Assembly (NCBI GenBank): GCA_029213045.1
Contig: JARGPN010000009.1
Span: forward strand, 310,001-374,000
Direction: 5' to 3'
Length of the DNA: 64,000 nt
Origin: Alcanivoracaceae bacterium
GTDB taxonomy: Bacteria > Pseudomonadota > Gammaproteobacteria > Pseudomonadales > Alcanivoracaceae
Part shown: positions 16,987-25,898 of the stretch, in pieces
How positions within the stretch are numbered: position 1 is the first letter of the stretch
Layout of the letters: every line of letters begins with the position of its first letter
Notes under the pieces: model-generated
Seen by the model: only the letters and a program-made list of their open reading frames with translations
What the model was told of the DNA's origin: nothing
Databases searched by the model: none
Made by a program: the position numbers and the translations under genes

Positions 16987-19152
16987 TTAACGATAAGTCT
17001 CACCCTTCTCAGCTTTCTCGATCAAACTTGCCGGCGGAGTGAAGCGTTCGCCGTAGGTTTTCTCAAGTTCTTGAGCACGGGTAACGAAGCCACGGAGGCC
17101 GCCTTCGTACTGGTTGATGTATTGCATAATGCCACCGGTCCACGCTGGGAAGCCGATGCCGAAAATGGAACCGATGTTGGCATCGCCGACAGACGTTAGC
17201 ACGCCTTCATCGAAGCATTTCACGGTTTCAATGGCTTCAACGAACAGCATGCGCTCTTGCATGTCGTTAAACGGAATTTCTTTATCTCCTCCGAAGACGT
17301 CTTTCAGGCCGGGCCACATATGAGCCTTGCCTTGGTCGTCGTATTCGTAGAAGCCCGCACCGTCGAGTTTGCCCGGACGATTCAGTTCGTTAACCATTTT
17401 CTCCATCACATCGAGCGCCGCATGACGTTGCAGTGTTTTTCCTTCAACGTCGGCCGCTTTCTGGAATTCACCCGCAATTTTCAGCGACAGCTTCATGTTG
17501 ATTTCATCCATCAACTTGAGAGCGCCAACCGGGTAACCCGCTTGCGTACATGCCTGCTCAATAGACAGAGGGCTTAAGCCCTCGCCCACCATGGCAATGG
17601 CTTCGTTCATAAAGGTGCCGATAACGCGGCTGGTAAAGAAGCCACGGCTGTCATTAACAACGATCGGCGTCTTTTTAATTTGCAGGGTGTAATCGAATGC
17701 TTTGGCCAGTACTTCGTCGCTGGTGTTTGCACCACGAATGATTTCCACCAACGGCATTTTGTCTACCGGGCTAAAGAAGTGAATGCCGATAAAGTTGGGC
17801 TGATTGCGAACGCCTTCAGCCAAGCCAGAGATCGGCAAGGTAGAGGTGTTAGAACCAAGCACTGCATCGGGCAACACTTCACCTTCAATTTCTTGGAAGA
17901 CTTTGTGTTTGAGTTCAGTGTTTTCAAACACGGCTTCAACAACGAAATCGCAGCCCTGTAGGTCTTTCGCATCTGCGGTTGGCGTGATGCGCGCGAGAAT
18001 TTCTTCTTTCTTCTCGGCGGTCATCTTGCCGCGCGAAATAGCTTTGTCGAGAATTTTACGCGAGTAGTCTTTGCCCTTCTCTGCGTTCTCAACTGAAACA
18101 TCTTTAAGCACCACTTCCGCACCGCTGCGCGCGGTCACGTAGGCAATGCCAGCGCCCATCATACCAGCACCCAATACGGCCACTTTCTTGGCAGTATATT
18201 TTGGAATGTCGTTAGGACGGCTTGCGCCTTTGTTAATGGCTTGCAGGTTGAAGAAGAACGCAGTGATCATGTTCTTCGATACTTGGCCGCATACGAGTGA
18301 GGTGAAATAACGGCCTTCAATTTTACGGGCGTTATCAAAATCAACCTGTGCACCTTCCACCGCAGCCGACATAATTGCCAGCGGTGCAGGGTAATTTGCC
18401 CCTTTCAGCTGCTTTTTCAAGTTCGCCGGAAAAGCAGGCAAGTTCATCGCAAAGGCTGGTGTTTTTGGGTCACCACCTGGTATGCGATAGCCTTTTACGT
18501 CCCAAGGCTGTTGCGCTTTAGGATTGGCTTTAATCCATGCGCGAGCCTTGGCGAGCATGTCGTCACGGTCTGCGGCGAGTTCGTTCACGATGCCCTGAGC
18601 TTTCGCTTTTTCAGGGTTCATTTCAACGCCTTGCAGCAACACATTCATCAAGGCATTTTGAATGCCGAGCATACGCACAGTACGTGTTACACCGCCACCG
18701 CCCGGCAACAAGCCAAGCTTTACTTCAGGCAAACCGAACTTGGTTTTTGCATCGTTAATGGCAACACGATAGTGACACGCCAAGGCGATTTCTAATCCGC
18801 CACCGAGTGCTGTGCCGTTCAGTGCAGCAACCACCGGCTTACCCAGTGTTTCCAATTTGCGCAGTTGTGCGTTTAAGGCGTTGAGGCCTTCGGTAAATTC
18901 TGCAGCACGTTCTTTAGTGATTTTTAATAGATCACGCAAATCACCGCCAGCGAAGAAGGTCTTTTTCGCGGAAGTGATGATAACGCCAGAGATGTCTTCA
19001 ATTTCTGCTTCTAAACGCGTGACGGATGCTTGCATGGATTTTCCATACAACTCGTTCATGGTGTTTGCAGATTGATTTGGATCGTCAAGAATCAACGTGA
19101 CAATATTGTCGGTGTCTTTTTCCCAACGAATTGCAGTTTCTTTGTCGCTCAT
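16987..19152 (-). CDS. Multifunctional beta-oxidation enzyme (enoyl-CoA hydratase/3-hydroxyacyl-CoA dehydrogenase)
   Basis: About 721 residues, the length of FadB/FadJ alpha subunits. The N-terminal crotonase domain has both hydratase glutamates (GGGLEIAL and GLPEVKLG). The dehydrogenase domain starts with the NAD motif VLGAGMMGAGIAYV, has the catalytic His in IGIHFFSPVDKMPLVEIIRG, and ends with the C-terminal 3HCDH domains. It performs hydration and oxidation of enoyl-CoA, passing 3-ketoacyl-CoA to the thiolase encoded just upstream in the same operon. ATG 19152 fits the GAGGA spacing (seven bases) better than the ATG at 19158. Its gene order, thiolase first, is opposite to E. coli fadBA. 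Confidence 0.93.
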   Translation of the reverse strand: MSDKETAIRWEKDTDNIVTLILDDPNQSANTMNELYGKSMQASVTRLEAEIEDISGVIITSAKKTFFAGGDLRDLLKITKERAAEFTEGLNALNAQLRKLETLGKPVVAALNGTALGGGLEIALACHYRVAINDAKTKFGLPEVKLGLLPGGGGVTRTVRMLGIQNALMNVLLQGVEMNPEKAKAQGIVNELAADRDDMLAKARAWIKANPKAQQPWDVKGYRIPGGDPKTPAFAMNLPAFPANLKKQLKGANYPAPLAIMSAAVEGAQVDFDNARKIEGRYFTSLVCGQVSKNMITAFFFNLQAINKGASRPNDIPKYTAKKVAVLGAGMMGAGIAYVTARSGAEVVLKDVSVENAEKGKDYSRKILDKAISRGKMTAEKKEEILARITPTADAKDLQGCDFVVEAVFENTELKHKVFQEIEGEVLPDAVLGSNTSTLPISGLAEGVRNQPNFIGIHFFSPVDKMPLVEIIRGANTSDEVLAKAFDYTLQIKKTPIVVNDSRGFFTSRVIGTFMNEAIAMVGEGLSPLSIEQACTQAGYPVGALKLMDEINMKLSLKIAGEFQKAADVEGKTLQRHAALDVMEKMVNELNRPGKLDGAGFYEYDDQGKAHMWPGLKDVFGGDKEIPFNDMQERMLFVEAIETVKCFDEGVLTSVGDANIGSIFGIGFPAWTGGIMQYINQYEGGLRGFVTRAQELEKTYGERFTPPASLIEKAEKGETYR

Positions 19153-19210
19153 GTTCATGTCCTCAGAAATTCCGTTGGCGCTGTGTTCTGCTTGTTAACG
19201 TTTGCTGGTG

Positions 19211-19230
19211 ATTGCTTGCGGGCAAGTTCC
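19211..19230 (-). repeat. REP-like element between thiolase and multifunctional enzyme genes
   Basis: ATTGCTTGCGGGCAAGTTCC matches, with two changes, the REP-type unit seen at 35797. It lies in the 104-base gap within the operon, where a hairpin could limit read-through or protect the upstream mRNA. Confidence 0.55.
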
Positions 19231-19256
19231 AACAACTTAAAACACAGCGCGTCGCA

Positions 19257-20468
19257 TTAAAGGCGCTCGATAATGGTGGCAATACCCATGCCGCCGCCGA
19301 CACACAACGTTGCTAAGCCGTAACGCTTGTCTTGACGCTCTAGTTCATCGAGCAAGGTGCCAAGAATCATTGCGCCGGTTGCGCCCAGTGGGTGCCCCAT
19401 CGCAATGGCGCCGCCATTGACGTTGGTTTTGTCTGCGGAAATACCTAAGTCTTTCATAAAGCGCATTGCGACAGCGGCAAAGGCTTCATTAATTTCATAC
19501 AGATCAATGTCCGAGGCTTTAAGACCGGCTTTGGCCAACGCTTTTTTCGCGGCGGGGCCTGGGCCTGTCAACATGATGGTAGGATCAGCACCGCTGATGG
19601 CAGTGCACACAACGCGCCCACGTGCTTTCATGCCGAAATCTTTTCCGGCTTTTTCATTGCCGATCAGCACAAGCGATGCGCCGTCTACGATGCCTGAAGA
19701 GTTGCCGGCATGATGGACGTGATTAATTTTTTCTATGTTGTGATATTTCTGCAGGGCCACAGCATTGAAACCGCCCATTTCGCCCATCATGGCAAATGAA
19801 GGCTGCAACGTGCTAAGCGAATCTGCAGTGGTACCTGCGCGAATGTGCTCGTCTTTTTCTAAAATCGTAAGGCCACAGCTGTCTTTCACGGGCACAACAG
19901 AATTGTTGAAATAGCCGTTTTCCCACGCGTTAACGGCACGGGCTTGTGACTGCTCGGCAAATTCGTCCACGTCGCGACGGGAATAGCCTTCGATGGTCGC
20001 AATTAAATCTGCGCCAATACCTTGTGGTACGAAGCCGGTGTTGTAGTTAGTGATCGGGTCCATTGCCCAAGCACCACCATCGGAACCCATTGGGATTCGG
20101 CTCATGGCTTCAACACCACCAGCAAGAATTAAATCATCCCAACCGGATGCCACTTTTTGTGCGCCAGTGTTAAACGCTTCGAGGCCTGATGCGCAGAAAC
20201 GGTTTAGCTGGTAGCCCGCAGTGGTGTGTGGCAAACCCGCGGCCAAGGCGGCGGTTTTGGCAATACATGCGCCTTGATCGCCCACAGGGGTCACAACACC
20301 TAGCAACACATCATCGATGCGATTGGGGTCCATGTTGGGAAAGCGCGCCTGCATTTCGTGAATCAGGCCGACAACCTGATCGAGTGGCTTAACGGTGTGC
20401 AGGGAGCCATCTTTCTTGCCCTTGCCACGGGGCGTACGAATCGCGTCGTAAATATAGGCTTCGGTCAT
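19257..20468 (-). CDS. Acetyl-CoA C-acyltransferase (thiolase)
   Basis: A 403-residue thiolase. The nucleophilic Cys is in [13 protein letters not shown] near residue 90; the C-terminal His is in [15 protein letters not shown] and the second Cys in [10 protein letters not shown]. It cleaves 3-ketoacyl-CoA to acetyl-CoA and a shortened acyl-CoA, completing the cycle of the multifunctional enzyme encoded downstream. The N-terminus [14 protein letters not shown] is typical of a thiolase group distinct from E. coli FadA. AGAGGAA lies eight bases before ATG 20468. Confidence 0.93.
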   Translation of the reverse strand: MTEAYIYDAIRTPRGKGKKDGSLHTVKPLDQVVGLIHEMQARFPNMDPNRIDDVLLGVVTPVGDQGACIAKTAALAAGLPHTTAGYQLNRFCASGLEAFNTGAQKVASGWDDLILAGGVEAMSRIPMGSDGGAWAMDPITNYNTGFVPQGIGADLIATIEGYSRRDVDEFAEQSQARAVNAWENGYFNNSVVPVKDSCGLTILEKDEHIRAGTTADSLSTLQPSFAMMGEMGGFNAVALQKYHNIEKINHVHHAGNSSGIVDGASLVLIGNEKAGKDFGMKARGRVVCTAISGADPTIMLTGPGPAAKKALAKAGLKASDIDLYEINEAFAAVAMRFMKDLGISADKTNVNGGAIAMGHPLGATGAMILGTLLDELERQDKRYGLATLCVGGGMGIATIIERL

Positions 20469-20692
20469 GGAAGCGTTCCTCTTGCCTTCATAAAACAGCG
20501 GAAAGGTCAGCGCACAGTAGGCACGCTAACGGGAGCACGTAGACTGCCGCAGCGCAGCGAAAAACGGTATGACGCAAGCGCTCAGGGTCTGAGCTAAATG
20601 GTAAAGGGCGTTTGACACTTGCAGCGGGGTTGTAGGCGCCAGATTTCGTGTGCGCCGTGGCGGAAGGCGCCGGCGCGGGACATGCCTTGAAG

Positions 20693-21898
20693 TTAGCGCG
20701 TCGCCGAGGGACTGTAGAAAGATGCAGTATCTGCGACCTCGAGCGGTTGCAACCAAACGCGATAAAGGTTGCGCCCGTCATCTTTGGCTTCGCGTAGCGC
20801 GTCATCCGCCCGCTTTAGCACTTGTTCGACAGTAGGCGCATCGGCGTCGCCAATGACGGAATACACCCCCAGACTTGCCTTAATGCGCACGCGCATTGCC
20901 GTACCAATATCAAAGCTAAGCTTCGCGAGTGCCTCTTGCACACGCTCAACCGCGTTAATCGCCGTACTTGAATCCGCTTGCGGCAATACCAACACAAATT
21001 GATCACCGCCATAGCGCCCAACCCAATCGGATTCGCGTAACACAGATGTGACGGCATTCGCCGTCTCACTTAGCACTAAATCACCGGCGGCTTCGCCGTA
21101 ATTTTCATTGATGGATTTAAAGTGATCGATATCAATCATTACCACCGCAAATGGGCGGCAGTTGCGTCGTGTATCCGCCAGCTCATGTTTAACGATATCC
21201 ATGATGGCGCGACGATTTGGAATGCCGGTCAGGATGTCAGTGCGCGACATTGACATCGCATGGGCTTCACGGTCTCTCCACCGCGTTAACAGCATGTAGG
21301 TAATCAAAAAGGCGACGGTAATCAGCGGCACACAAAAGACAAATTGGCTAATCATCCAATAGGCGTTGATGGCTGATTTGGCGGTAAGGTTTGCAGAAAG
21401 TAGAGGCGCGTATTCAACAACGCGATTTAACGAAAGGATTCCACATACAGCGATCAGCACGACATTTATCGCGAAGGCGCCCAACACTCGTGGAAACCCA
21501 AATAGCACAAAACCATTCAGGGTAGCACCGAGCAAAATCACGGCGGTGATTGGCGCCATAATTCCTAGCACATACCCTAGCGGCAACAGTGAAACGCCAT
21601 AATATAGAATCAACACCAACACGTAAGCAGACGAATGATCGTTGTGCGCGCGCAGCCAGAGCCCTTTTAACAATATCGCCAGCCAACCGATAATCGACGC
21701 GCCGCCAAATACATACATCATGCGCACGCCAGACGGCTGGAAATAATCACGGCCAAACTCAGTAAAGGAATCTGTCACCCACACCCACACAAGCATCGCG
21801 GCAATCAGCGGAATATGTGTCAACGCCAACAATATAGTCTTATCGCGTTCTGGCCAGTCCAATAATCTGGACAACCGTAGCTGACTGAATTTACGCAC
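20693..21898 (-). CDS. Membrane-anchored diguanylate cyclase (GGDEF domain)
   Basis: About 401 residues. Six predicted membrane segments fill the first ~200 residues (a MASE-like sensory region), followed by a GGDEF domain from RTDILTGIPNRR onward. The active-site motif is RYGGDQF, with Gln in place of the usual Glu; an inhibitory RxxD site (RESD) sits five residues before it. GGDQF enzymes are uncommon, so cyclase activity is likely reduced or uncertain. GTG 21898 and GTG 21910 are both possible starts; the first has a better-spaced GAGAG. It would control c-di-GMP and thereby surface or biofilm behaviour. Confidence 0.85.
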   Translation of the reverse strand: MRKFSQLRLSRLLDWPERDKTILLALTHIPLIAAMLVWVWVTDSFTEFGRDYFQPSGVRMMYVFGGASIIGWLAILLKGLWLRAHNDHSSAYVLVLILYYGVSLLPLGYVLGIMAPITAVILLGATLNGFVLFGFPRVLGAFAINVVLIAVCGILSLNRVVEYAPLLSANLTAKSAINAYWMISQFVFCVPLITVAFLITYMLLTRWRDREAHAMSMSRTDILTGIPNRRAIMDIVKHELADTRRNCRPFAVVMIDIDHFKSINENYGEAAGDLVLSETANAVTSVLRESDWVGRYGGDQFVLVLPQADSSTAINAVERVQEALAKLSFDIGTAMRVRIKASLGVYSVIGDADAPTVEQVLKRADDALREAKDDGRNLYRVWLQPLEVADTASFYSPSATR

Positions 21899-22135
21899 GA
21901 CCGCTCTCACTCCCTAAGACGTATCACGCTTCCATGAAGGCCAAGACTCATCCATTGTAGAAAGTGACGCAATGAAATATTCGCTAGATATTGATAGACG
22001 CGATAATCGGCGTTTAATGGCTGTTAAAAGGTGGATGGGAAAATGCCAGCATCAAATCTGGTATTGACTCGGACCGACATTGACCCTCGCCGAGGCGCGC
22101 TATAACGTGCCGCATCGCTTAACAAGGAGCACCCC

Positions 22136-22891
22136 ATGCGTTATCAATTTGAAGTCGTTAACTCTCTCGCTGCGACGCTCGCGGAAGTCGGCCGCGGCGT
22201 GCGTATTTCTGGCGCCAAACGCCAGCCGGAAGAGCTACTAGAACTTTACGACATGGAAAACTGCCCGTTTTGCCGCGTAGTACGACAGACCCTCACCGAG
22301 CTAGACATCGATGTGATGATCTATCCATGCCCGAAAGATGGCGTGCGTTATCGCCCGCTGGTCGAACGCCTTGGCGGCAAGCAACAGTTCCCCTTTCTGT
22401 ATGACCCGAACACAGATACAGGCCTTTACGAATCCACCGAGATAGTGGCCTACCTTTACGAAACCTACAGCAACAAACCCGCTCCGGGTTTTTGGGCCGT
22501 GAAAGCGATGACAGTGCCCTCCTTCGCCGCCTCCGCAATTCGCCGCACCCACGGCCTACGCAGCCAGCACGGTAGCGATCCGGTCAAACCGCTGGAGCTA
22601 TTCAGTTTTGAAACCAGCCCGTATTCACGCATTGTCCGCGAGCGTTTGTGCGAAATGGAGATCCCCTACGTCGTGCGCAACTGTGGCCGCAATTTGCCCG
22701 TGGAATGGCTGGTGCTGCCCGCCCTGCGCGAAAAATTCGCGCCTGATTACAAGCCTGTTCAACGTAACCGCAAAGCGTTGATGAAGCGCACCGGGCGCAT
22801 GCAAGTACCGTATCTGGTAGATAGCAACACCGGAGAGGAAATGTATGAGTCGGCAAAAATTCTTAAATATCTTGAGCGTACATACGGCTAA
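22136..22891 (+). CDS. Protein with two tandem glutathione S-transferase N-terminal (thioredoxin-fold) domains
   Basis: A 251-residue protein made of two similar thioredoxin-fold halves. The first has a redox motif CPFC (ELYDMENCPFCRVVRQ near residue 38), a cis-Pro region QQFPFLYD and YESTEIVAYLYE. The second has SPYS at the same place (FSFETSPYSRIVRERL), cis-Pro QVPYLVD and YESAKILKYLE. Only the first half keeps the Cys pair. There is no helical GST C-domain. It may be a glutaredoxin-like reductase. AAGGAG precedes the ATG, and a strong terminator follows. Confidence 0.85.
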   Translation: MRYQFEVVNSLAATLAEVGRGVRISGAKRQPEELLELYDMENCPFCRVVRQTLTELDIDVMIYPCPKDGVRYRPLVERLGGKQQFPFLYDPNTDTGLYESTEIVAYLYETYSNKPAPGFWAVKAMTVPSFAASAIRRTHGLRSQHGSDPVKPLELFSFETSPYSRIVRERLCEMEIPYVVRNCGRNLPVEWLVLPALREKFAPDYKPVQRNRKALMKRTGRMQVPYLVDSNTGEEMYESAKILKYLERTYG

Positions 22892-22906
22892 CGTGTTCTA
22901 AACCTA

Positions 22907-22945
22907 AAACGCAAAAACGCCTCTTCGTGAGGCGTTTTTGCGTTT
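22907..22945. terminator. Bidirectional rho-independent terminator
   Basis: A perfect 17-bp stem (22907-22923 with 22929-22945) around loop TTCGT, with internal A5/T5 runs; it separates the two convergent genes. Confidence 0.9.
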
Positions 22946-22977
22946 AAACAGGATGCTATATTTTATTCCAACAGAGC

Positions 22978-23196
22978 CTAACCCGCAGACTCCAGCACCG
23001 CTGGCGCCAACCAATGCAACCCGTACATGGCATCGGTTTGGTCAAACTTGACTAAATACCGCGTTGGCCCGTCTGTGACGCTAGTGCGTAAAATTCTCGC
23101 GATGTGGCCATCTTGCATATGTTGTTTCAACGTCGGATGCATGCCTGGAAATGCTGTTACGAGTTTCACCTTGTCCCCGATAGACAAACTATCCAT
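22978..23196 (-). CDS. 72-residue protein of unknown function, paralog of the one at 23494
   Basis: A 72-residue protein with no signal peptide. It aligns over its whole length with the product of 23494-23709: SIGDKVKLVTAFPGMHPTLK against TVGERVKIAREFPDMHQFLR, and RYLVKFDQTDAMYGLHWLAP against RVLVKFEQSDPMFGIYWLKP. The pattern of short beta strands suggests a small SH3-like barrel. GAGGGAG precedes the ATG. I know no function for this family. Confidence 0.7.
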   Translation of the reverse strand: MDSLSIGDKVKLVTAFPGMHPTLKQHMQDGHIARILRTSVTDGPTRYLVKFDQTDAMYGLHWLAPAVLESAG

Positions 23197-23493
23197 GTTT
23201 CTCCCTCACTGTCCGTGTGTTGCTAAAAACCAGAAATCTCTGAAGCTGCTGTATTACCTAAAACCTGAGCGGCGCCAACCTTTATATATTCACACATCAC
23301 CTAGACGATGTTGCCAAACTAGGTCCGCCTTAGGCAGTGCGCCGCGTCACACTCAAATCGCGACAGGCTATGCATCTAGATAATCAGATTGCCGCTCTCA
23401 ATCAAAGTGTGATCCACGTATTTTTATGTAAGCCATTTGCTGATTACTTTGGAGAACATGCCAACGAGGGCAGGACTTCGGGAGATCAGAACG
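23197..23493. promoter_or_regulatory. Divergent region between two paralogous small genes
   Basis: 297 bases without another supported gene. It must hold both promoters. No obvious palindrome was seen. Confidence 0.4.
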
Positions 23494-23709
23494 ATGAGTT
23501 TTACAGTCGGAGAGCGCGTCAAAATCGCACGAGAATTCCCAGATATGCACCAGTTTTTGCGGGAGCACATGTGTCGCGGAGATGTCGCAGAAGTGATTCG
23601 TTATAGTTCTCCGGGAAAGGCAGAACGCGTATTGGTGAAATTCGAGCAGTCAGACCCTATGTTCGGCATCTATTGGCTGAAACCAACGTTTCTTGCCGCC
23701 GTCGCCTGA
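23494..23709 (+). CDS. 72-residue protein of unknown function, paralog of the one at 22978
   Basis: Same family as the divergent neighbour, about half of its residues identical, with the shared pattern VGERVKI...EFPDMH...LREHM...VLVKFEQSDPMFGIYWL. ATG 23494 has GGAG nine bases upstream; the frame is open for 19 more codons upstream without family similarity. The pair probably arose by an inverted duplication. Its end runs to within 18 bases of the convergent TonB-receptor gene. Confidence 0.7.
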   Translation: MSFTVGERVKIAREFPDMHQFLREHMCRGDVAEVIRYSSPGKAERVLVKFEQSDPMFGIYWLKPTFLAAVA

Positions 23710-23726
23710 GGTAAAAGGGCCCTGCG

Positions 23727-25760
23727 TTAGCGAGCGGCAGGGCGCCACTCAAGGGTAACCGAGGCAGCGCGCTCTACTTCGGTGTCGGCAAAACTGATGA
23801 TATCCGTCGCCCGGCCCTCGAGATGACTGTCTTCAAGCAAATTGCTCAAATACAACGATAGCCGTACTTCGGGGTGTACTCGCCAGCCGAAACGCACATC
23901 CAATTCGGTGTAAGGATCGACATCGCCGGACACTAAACCATCGACATAGCGCACCCGACTGTCTATTTCAAAGTTGCCCTGATTCCAGTATGAGCGCAGC
24001 GACGCTGAGTCACGATCTTCTTCGCGTCGCTCGCCCGGTAGCGCAAACACAACGTTAGGATTTTCCGTATATTCGTCGACGCGACGGATAAAGCTATACC
24101 ATGCTTGCACCTGCCAATTTTTCCGCGGTTGCCAATCGACCAAATATTCAAAACCCCAGGTGTGCACGGTATTTTCATTCACCGGCGTAATCGCCTGTTC
24201 CACGTATTGTGGCGGTCCTGGCTGTGTAATTGGAGGTAGAGCTATCACCGCACGCTCGTCGTCGTAGCGGTTATAAAACGTTGCTAGGTCCGACGTGAGA
24301 TTAGCGGAAAATCGTTCACGCCAACCCCATTCAAATGCGGTGAGATTTTCCGATTGATAATCTTCATTCCCTTTAAACGTCACCAACGTTGGTGGGTCGG
24401 CCGGCGCAGCGGGCGGCAAGGTGAGATAATTTAAATCAGCACTTTGATCATTGCGCCCCGCCGTGCGCACCGCACGGGAAACTGCCCACCAAAACGTGCG
24501 CGACTGATTTGGGTACCAAAGCAAACGCACACTGGGCTGCGGTTCAAAATAAGTAAAGTCGTTGTACTCAAATTTACTGCCCAGCGAAACATTCAGTTTG
24601 TCTTCTATCAACGCGTAACCATACTGGAAAAAACCAGACGTTCTTGTGTAATACGCCTGCTCGGCGTTAGGAAAAAGCGGCTCGGGTTTTAAGTTGTCAT
24701 CCACATAACGAACGCCACCGCCCCAGATAAAACTATGCCGCCCTGTGATTTGCGGAATGTGCTGAAATTCAAAATCGGAGGTTTGCAAAATACTGGAATA
24801 AAAATCTTTGGCCAAACGCTGATCGTTATCGTAGTACACCTGCATGATCAGCTCGCCATCGTTGGCGGTACTATGATGCCAGCGGCCTAAAATATTCGCG
24901 CCATGATTCCTTACGTCGTCCTCGTTGTACACGCTCTGGTAATTCGGCGGCGTCAGCGTTGGGACAGTGGAATAAATTTCCGTTCTTCCGCTATGCACGT
25001 CTCCCTGAATCGTAAACGTATCCGTTGCGTTTGCGTCACTGTCATAGCGAAAGCCGCTGCGAAGCGTTTGCCAATCATCATCGCCTTGGTTCGGCTGCAC
25101 GGTCACTTGATCATCACGCGCTGTCGCTTTCACCCACGTTCTGGCAGCGCCGCCATTCGACGTTGAAAAGCCATACCGCGCGGAGAGAATTCCCTGATCT
25201 TCAGTGCCCGCCGTGGCGGATATCAAGGTGCCCTGGGTATCATGGGCCGAGCGGGTAACAATATTCACCACGCCGTTTACCGCATTCGCGCCCCACATGA
25301 CGGCGCCAGGCCCACGAATCACTTCAATGCGCTCGATGTCTTCCATGATCGTATCTTGGGCGTCCCAGAATACACCGCTGAAATTAGGCGAATACACAGT
25401 GCGGCCGTCGATCATGACCAACAATTTGTTCGCATAAAGACGGTCAAAATCTCGGGCACTGATCGCCCAACTGCCCGTCCCTAAGCGCCGAACATTCATG
25501 CCGGGGACTAAACGCAGCGATTCGGCAATGGTGGTGGCACCGCTGCGGCGCAGGTCCTCAGCGGTAATCACATAAATAGCGGATGGCGCGTGCCGAATTT
25601 CTTCAGGACGGCGAGACACGGAGGTCACCTCGAGCTGCATCAGCTCATCAAGTGACAACGCGAACAGATCATCTGACTTGGCTGCCCCTGCAGCGTTGCC
25701 ACAACTCAGCAAAGCGAACAGAAATATAAAGCTGCCGCCTTGTGCCCCATATCGAAGCAT
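23727..25760 (-). CDS. TonB-dependent outer-membrane receptor
   Basis: About 677 residues: a signal peptide, an N-terminal plug domain (SRRPEEIRHAPSAIYVITAEDLRRSGATT, then NKLLVMIDGRTVY and IERIEVIRGPGAVMWGANAVNGVVNIVT), and a C-terminal 22-strand beta barrel. It resembles the BtuB/colicin-receptor-type group. The ligand, often a siderophore, cobalamin or polymer fragment, cannot be read. The last residue is Arg rather than the usual aromatic. ATG 25760 fits the GGAG spacing; GTG 25772 and ATG 25766 are alternatives. No TonB/ExbB genes are nearby. Confidence 0.9.
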   Translation of the reverse strand: MLRYGAQGGSFIFLFALLSCGNAAGAAKSDDLFALSLDELMQLEVTSVSRRPEEIRHAPSAIYVITAEDLRRSGATTIAESLRLVPGMNVRRLGTGSWAISARDFDRLYANKLLVMIDGRTVYSPNFSGVFWDAQDTIMEDIERIEVIRGPGAVMWGANAVNGVVNIVTRSAHDTQGTLISATAGTEDQGILSARYGFSTSNGGAARTWVKATARDDQVTVQPNQGDDDWQTLRSGFRYDSDANATDTFTIQGDVHSGRTEIYSTVPTLTPPNYQSVYNEDDVRNHGANILGRWHHSTANDGELIMQVYYDNDQRLAKDFYSSILQTSDFEFQHIPQITGRHSFIWGGGVRYVDDNLKPEPLFPNAEQAYYTRTSGFFQYGYALIEDKLNVSLGSKFEYNDFTYFEPQPSVRLLWYPNQSRTFWWAVSRAVRTAGRNDQSADLNYLTLPPAAPADPPTLVTFKGNEDYQSENLTAFEWGWRERFSANLTSDLATFYNRYDDERAVIALPPITQPGPPQYVEQAITPVNENTVHTWGFEYLVDWQPRKNWQVQAWYSFIRRVDEYTENPNVVFALPGERREEDRDSASLRSYWNQGNFEIDSRVRYVDGLVSGDVDPYTELDVRFGWRVHPEVRLSLYLSNLLEDSHLEGRATDIISFADTEVERAASVTLEWRPAAR

Positions 25761-25898
25761 TTCCATCTCCACGGACGGCTTTTTTTAGTTTTTAAATAAT
25801 ATTCATTTACTCAGTATTTAATAGCCCTCAATAGCCCGAACTGTGACGCGGCGCGGATTGACAAAGAATCCGGCCGTCGCAGCGAGACCACCTTCCTA

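Noticed and set aside
23719-23743. Hairpin GCCCTGC...GCAGGGC at the end of the TonB-receptor gene
   Set aside because: It lies partly in coding sequence and has no T run, so I do not call it a terminator.
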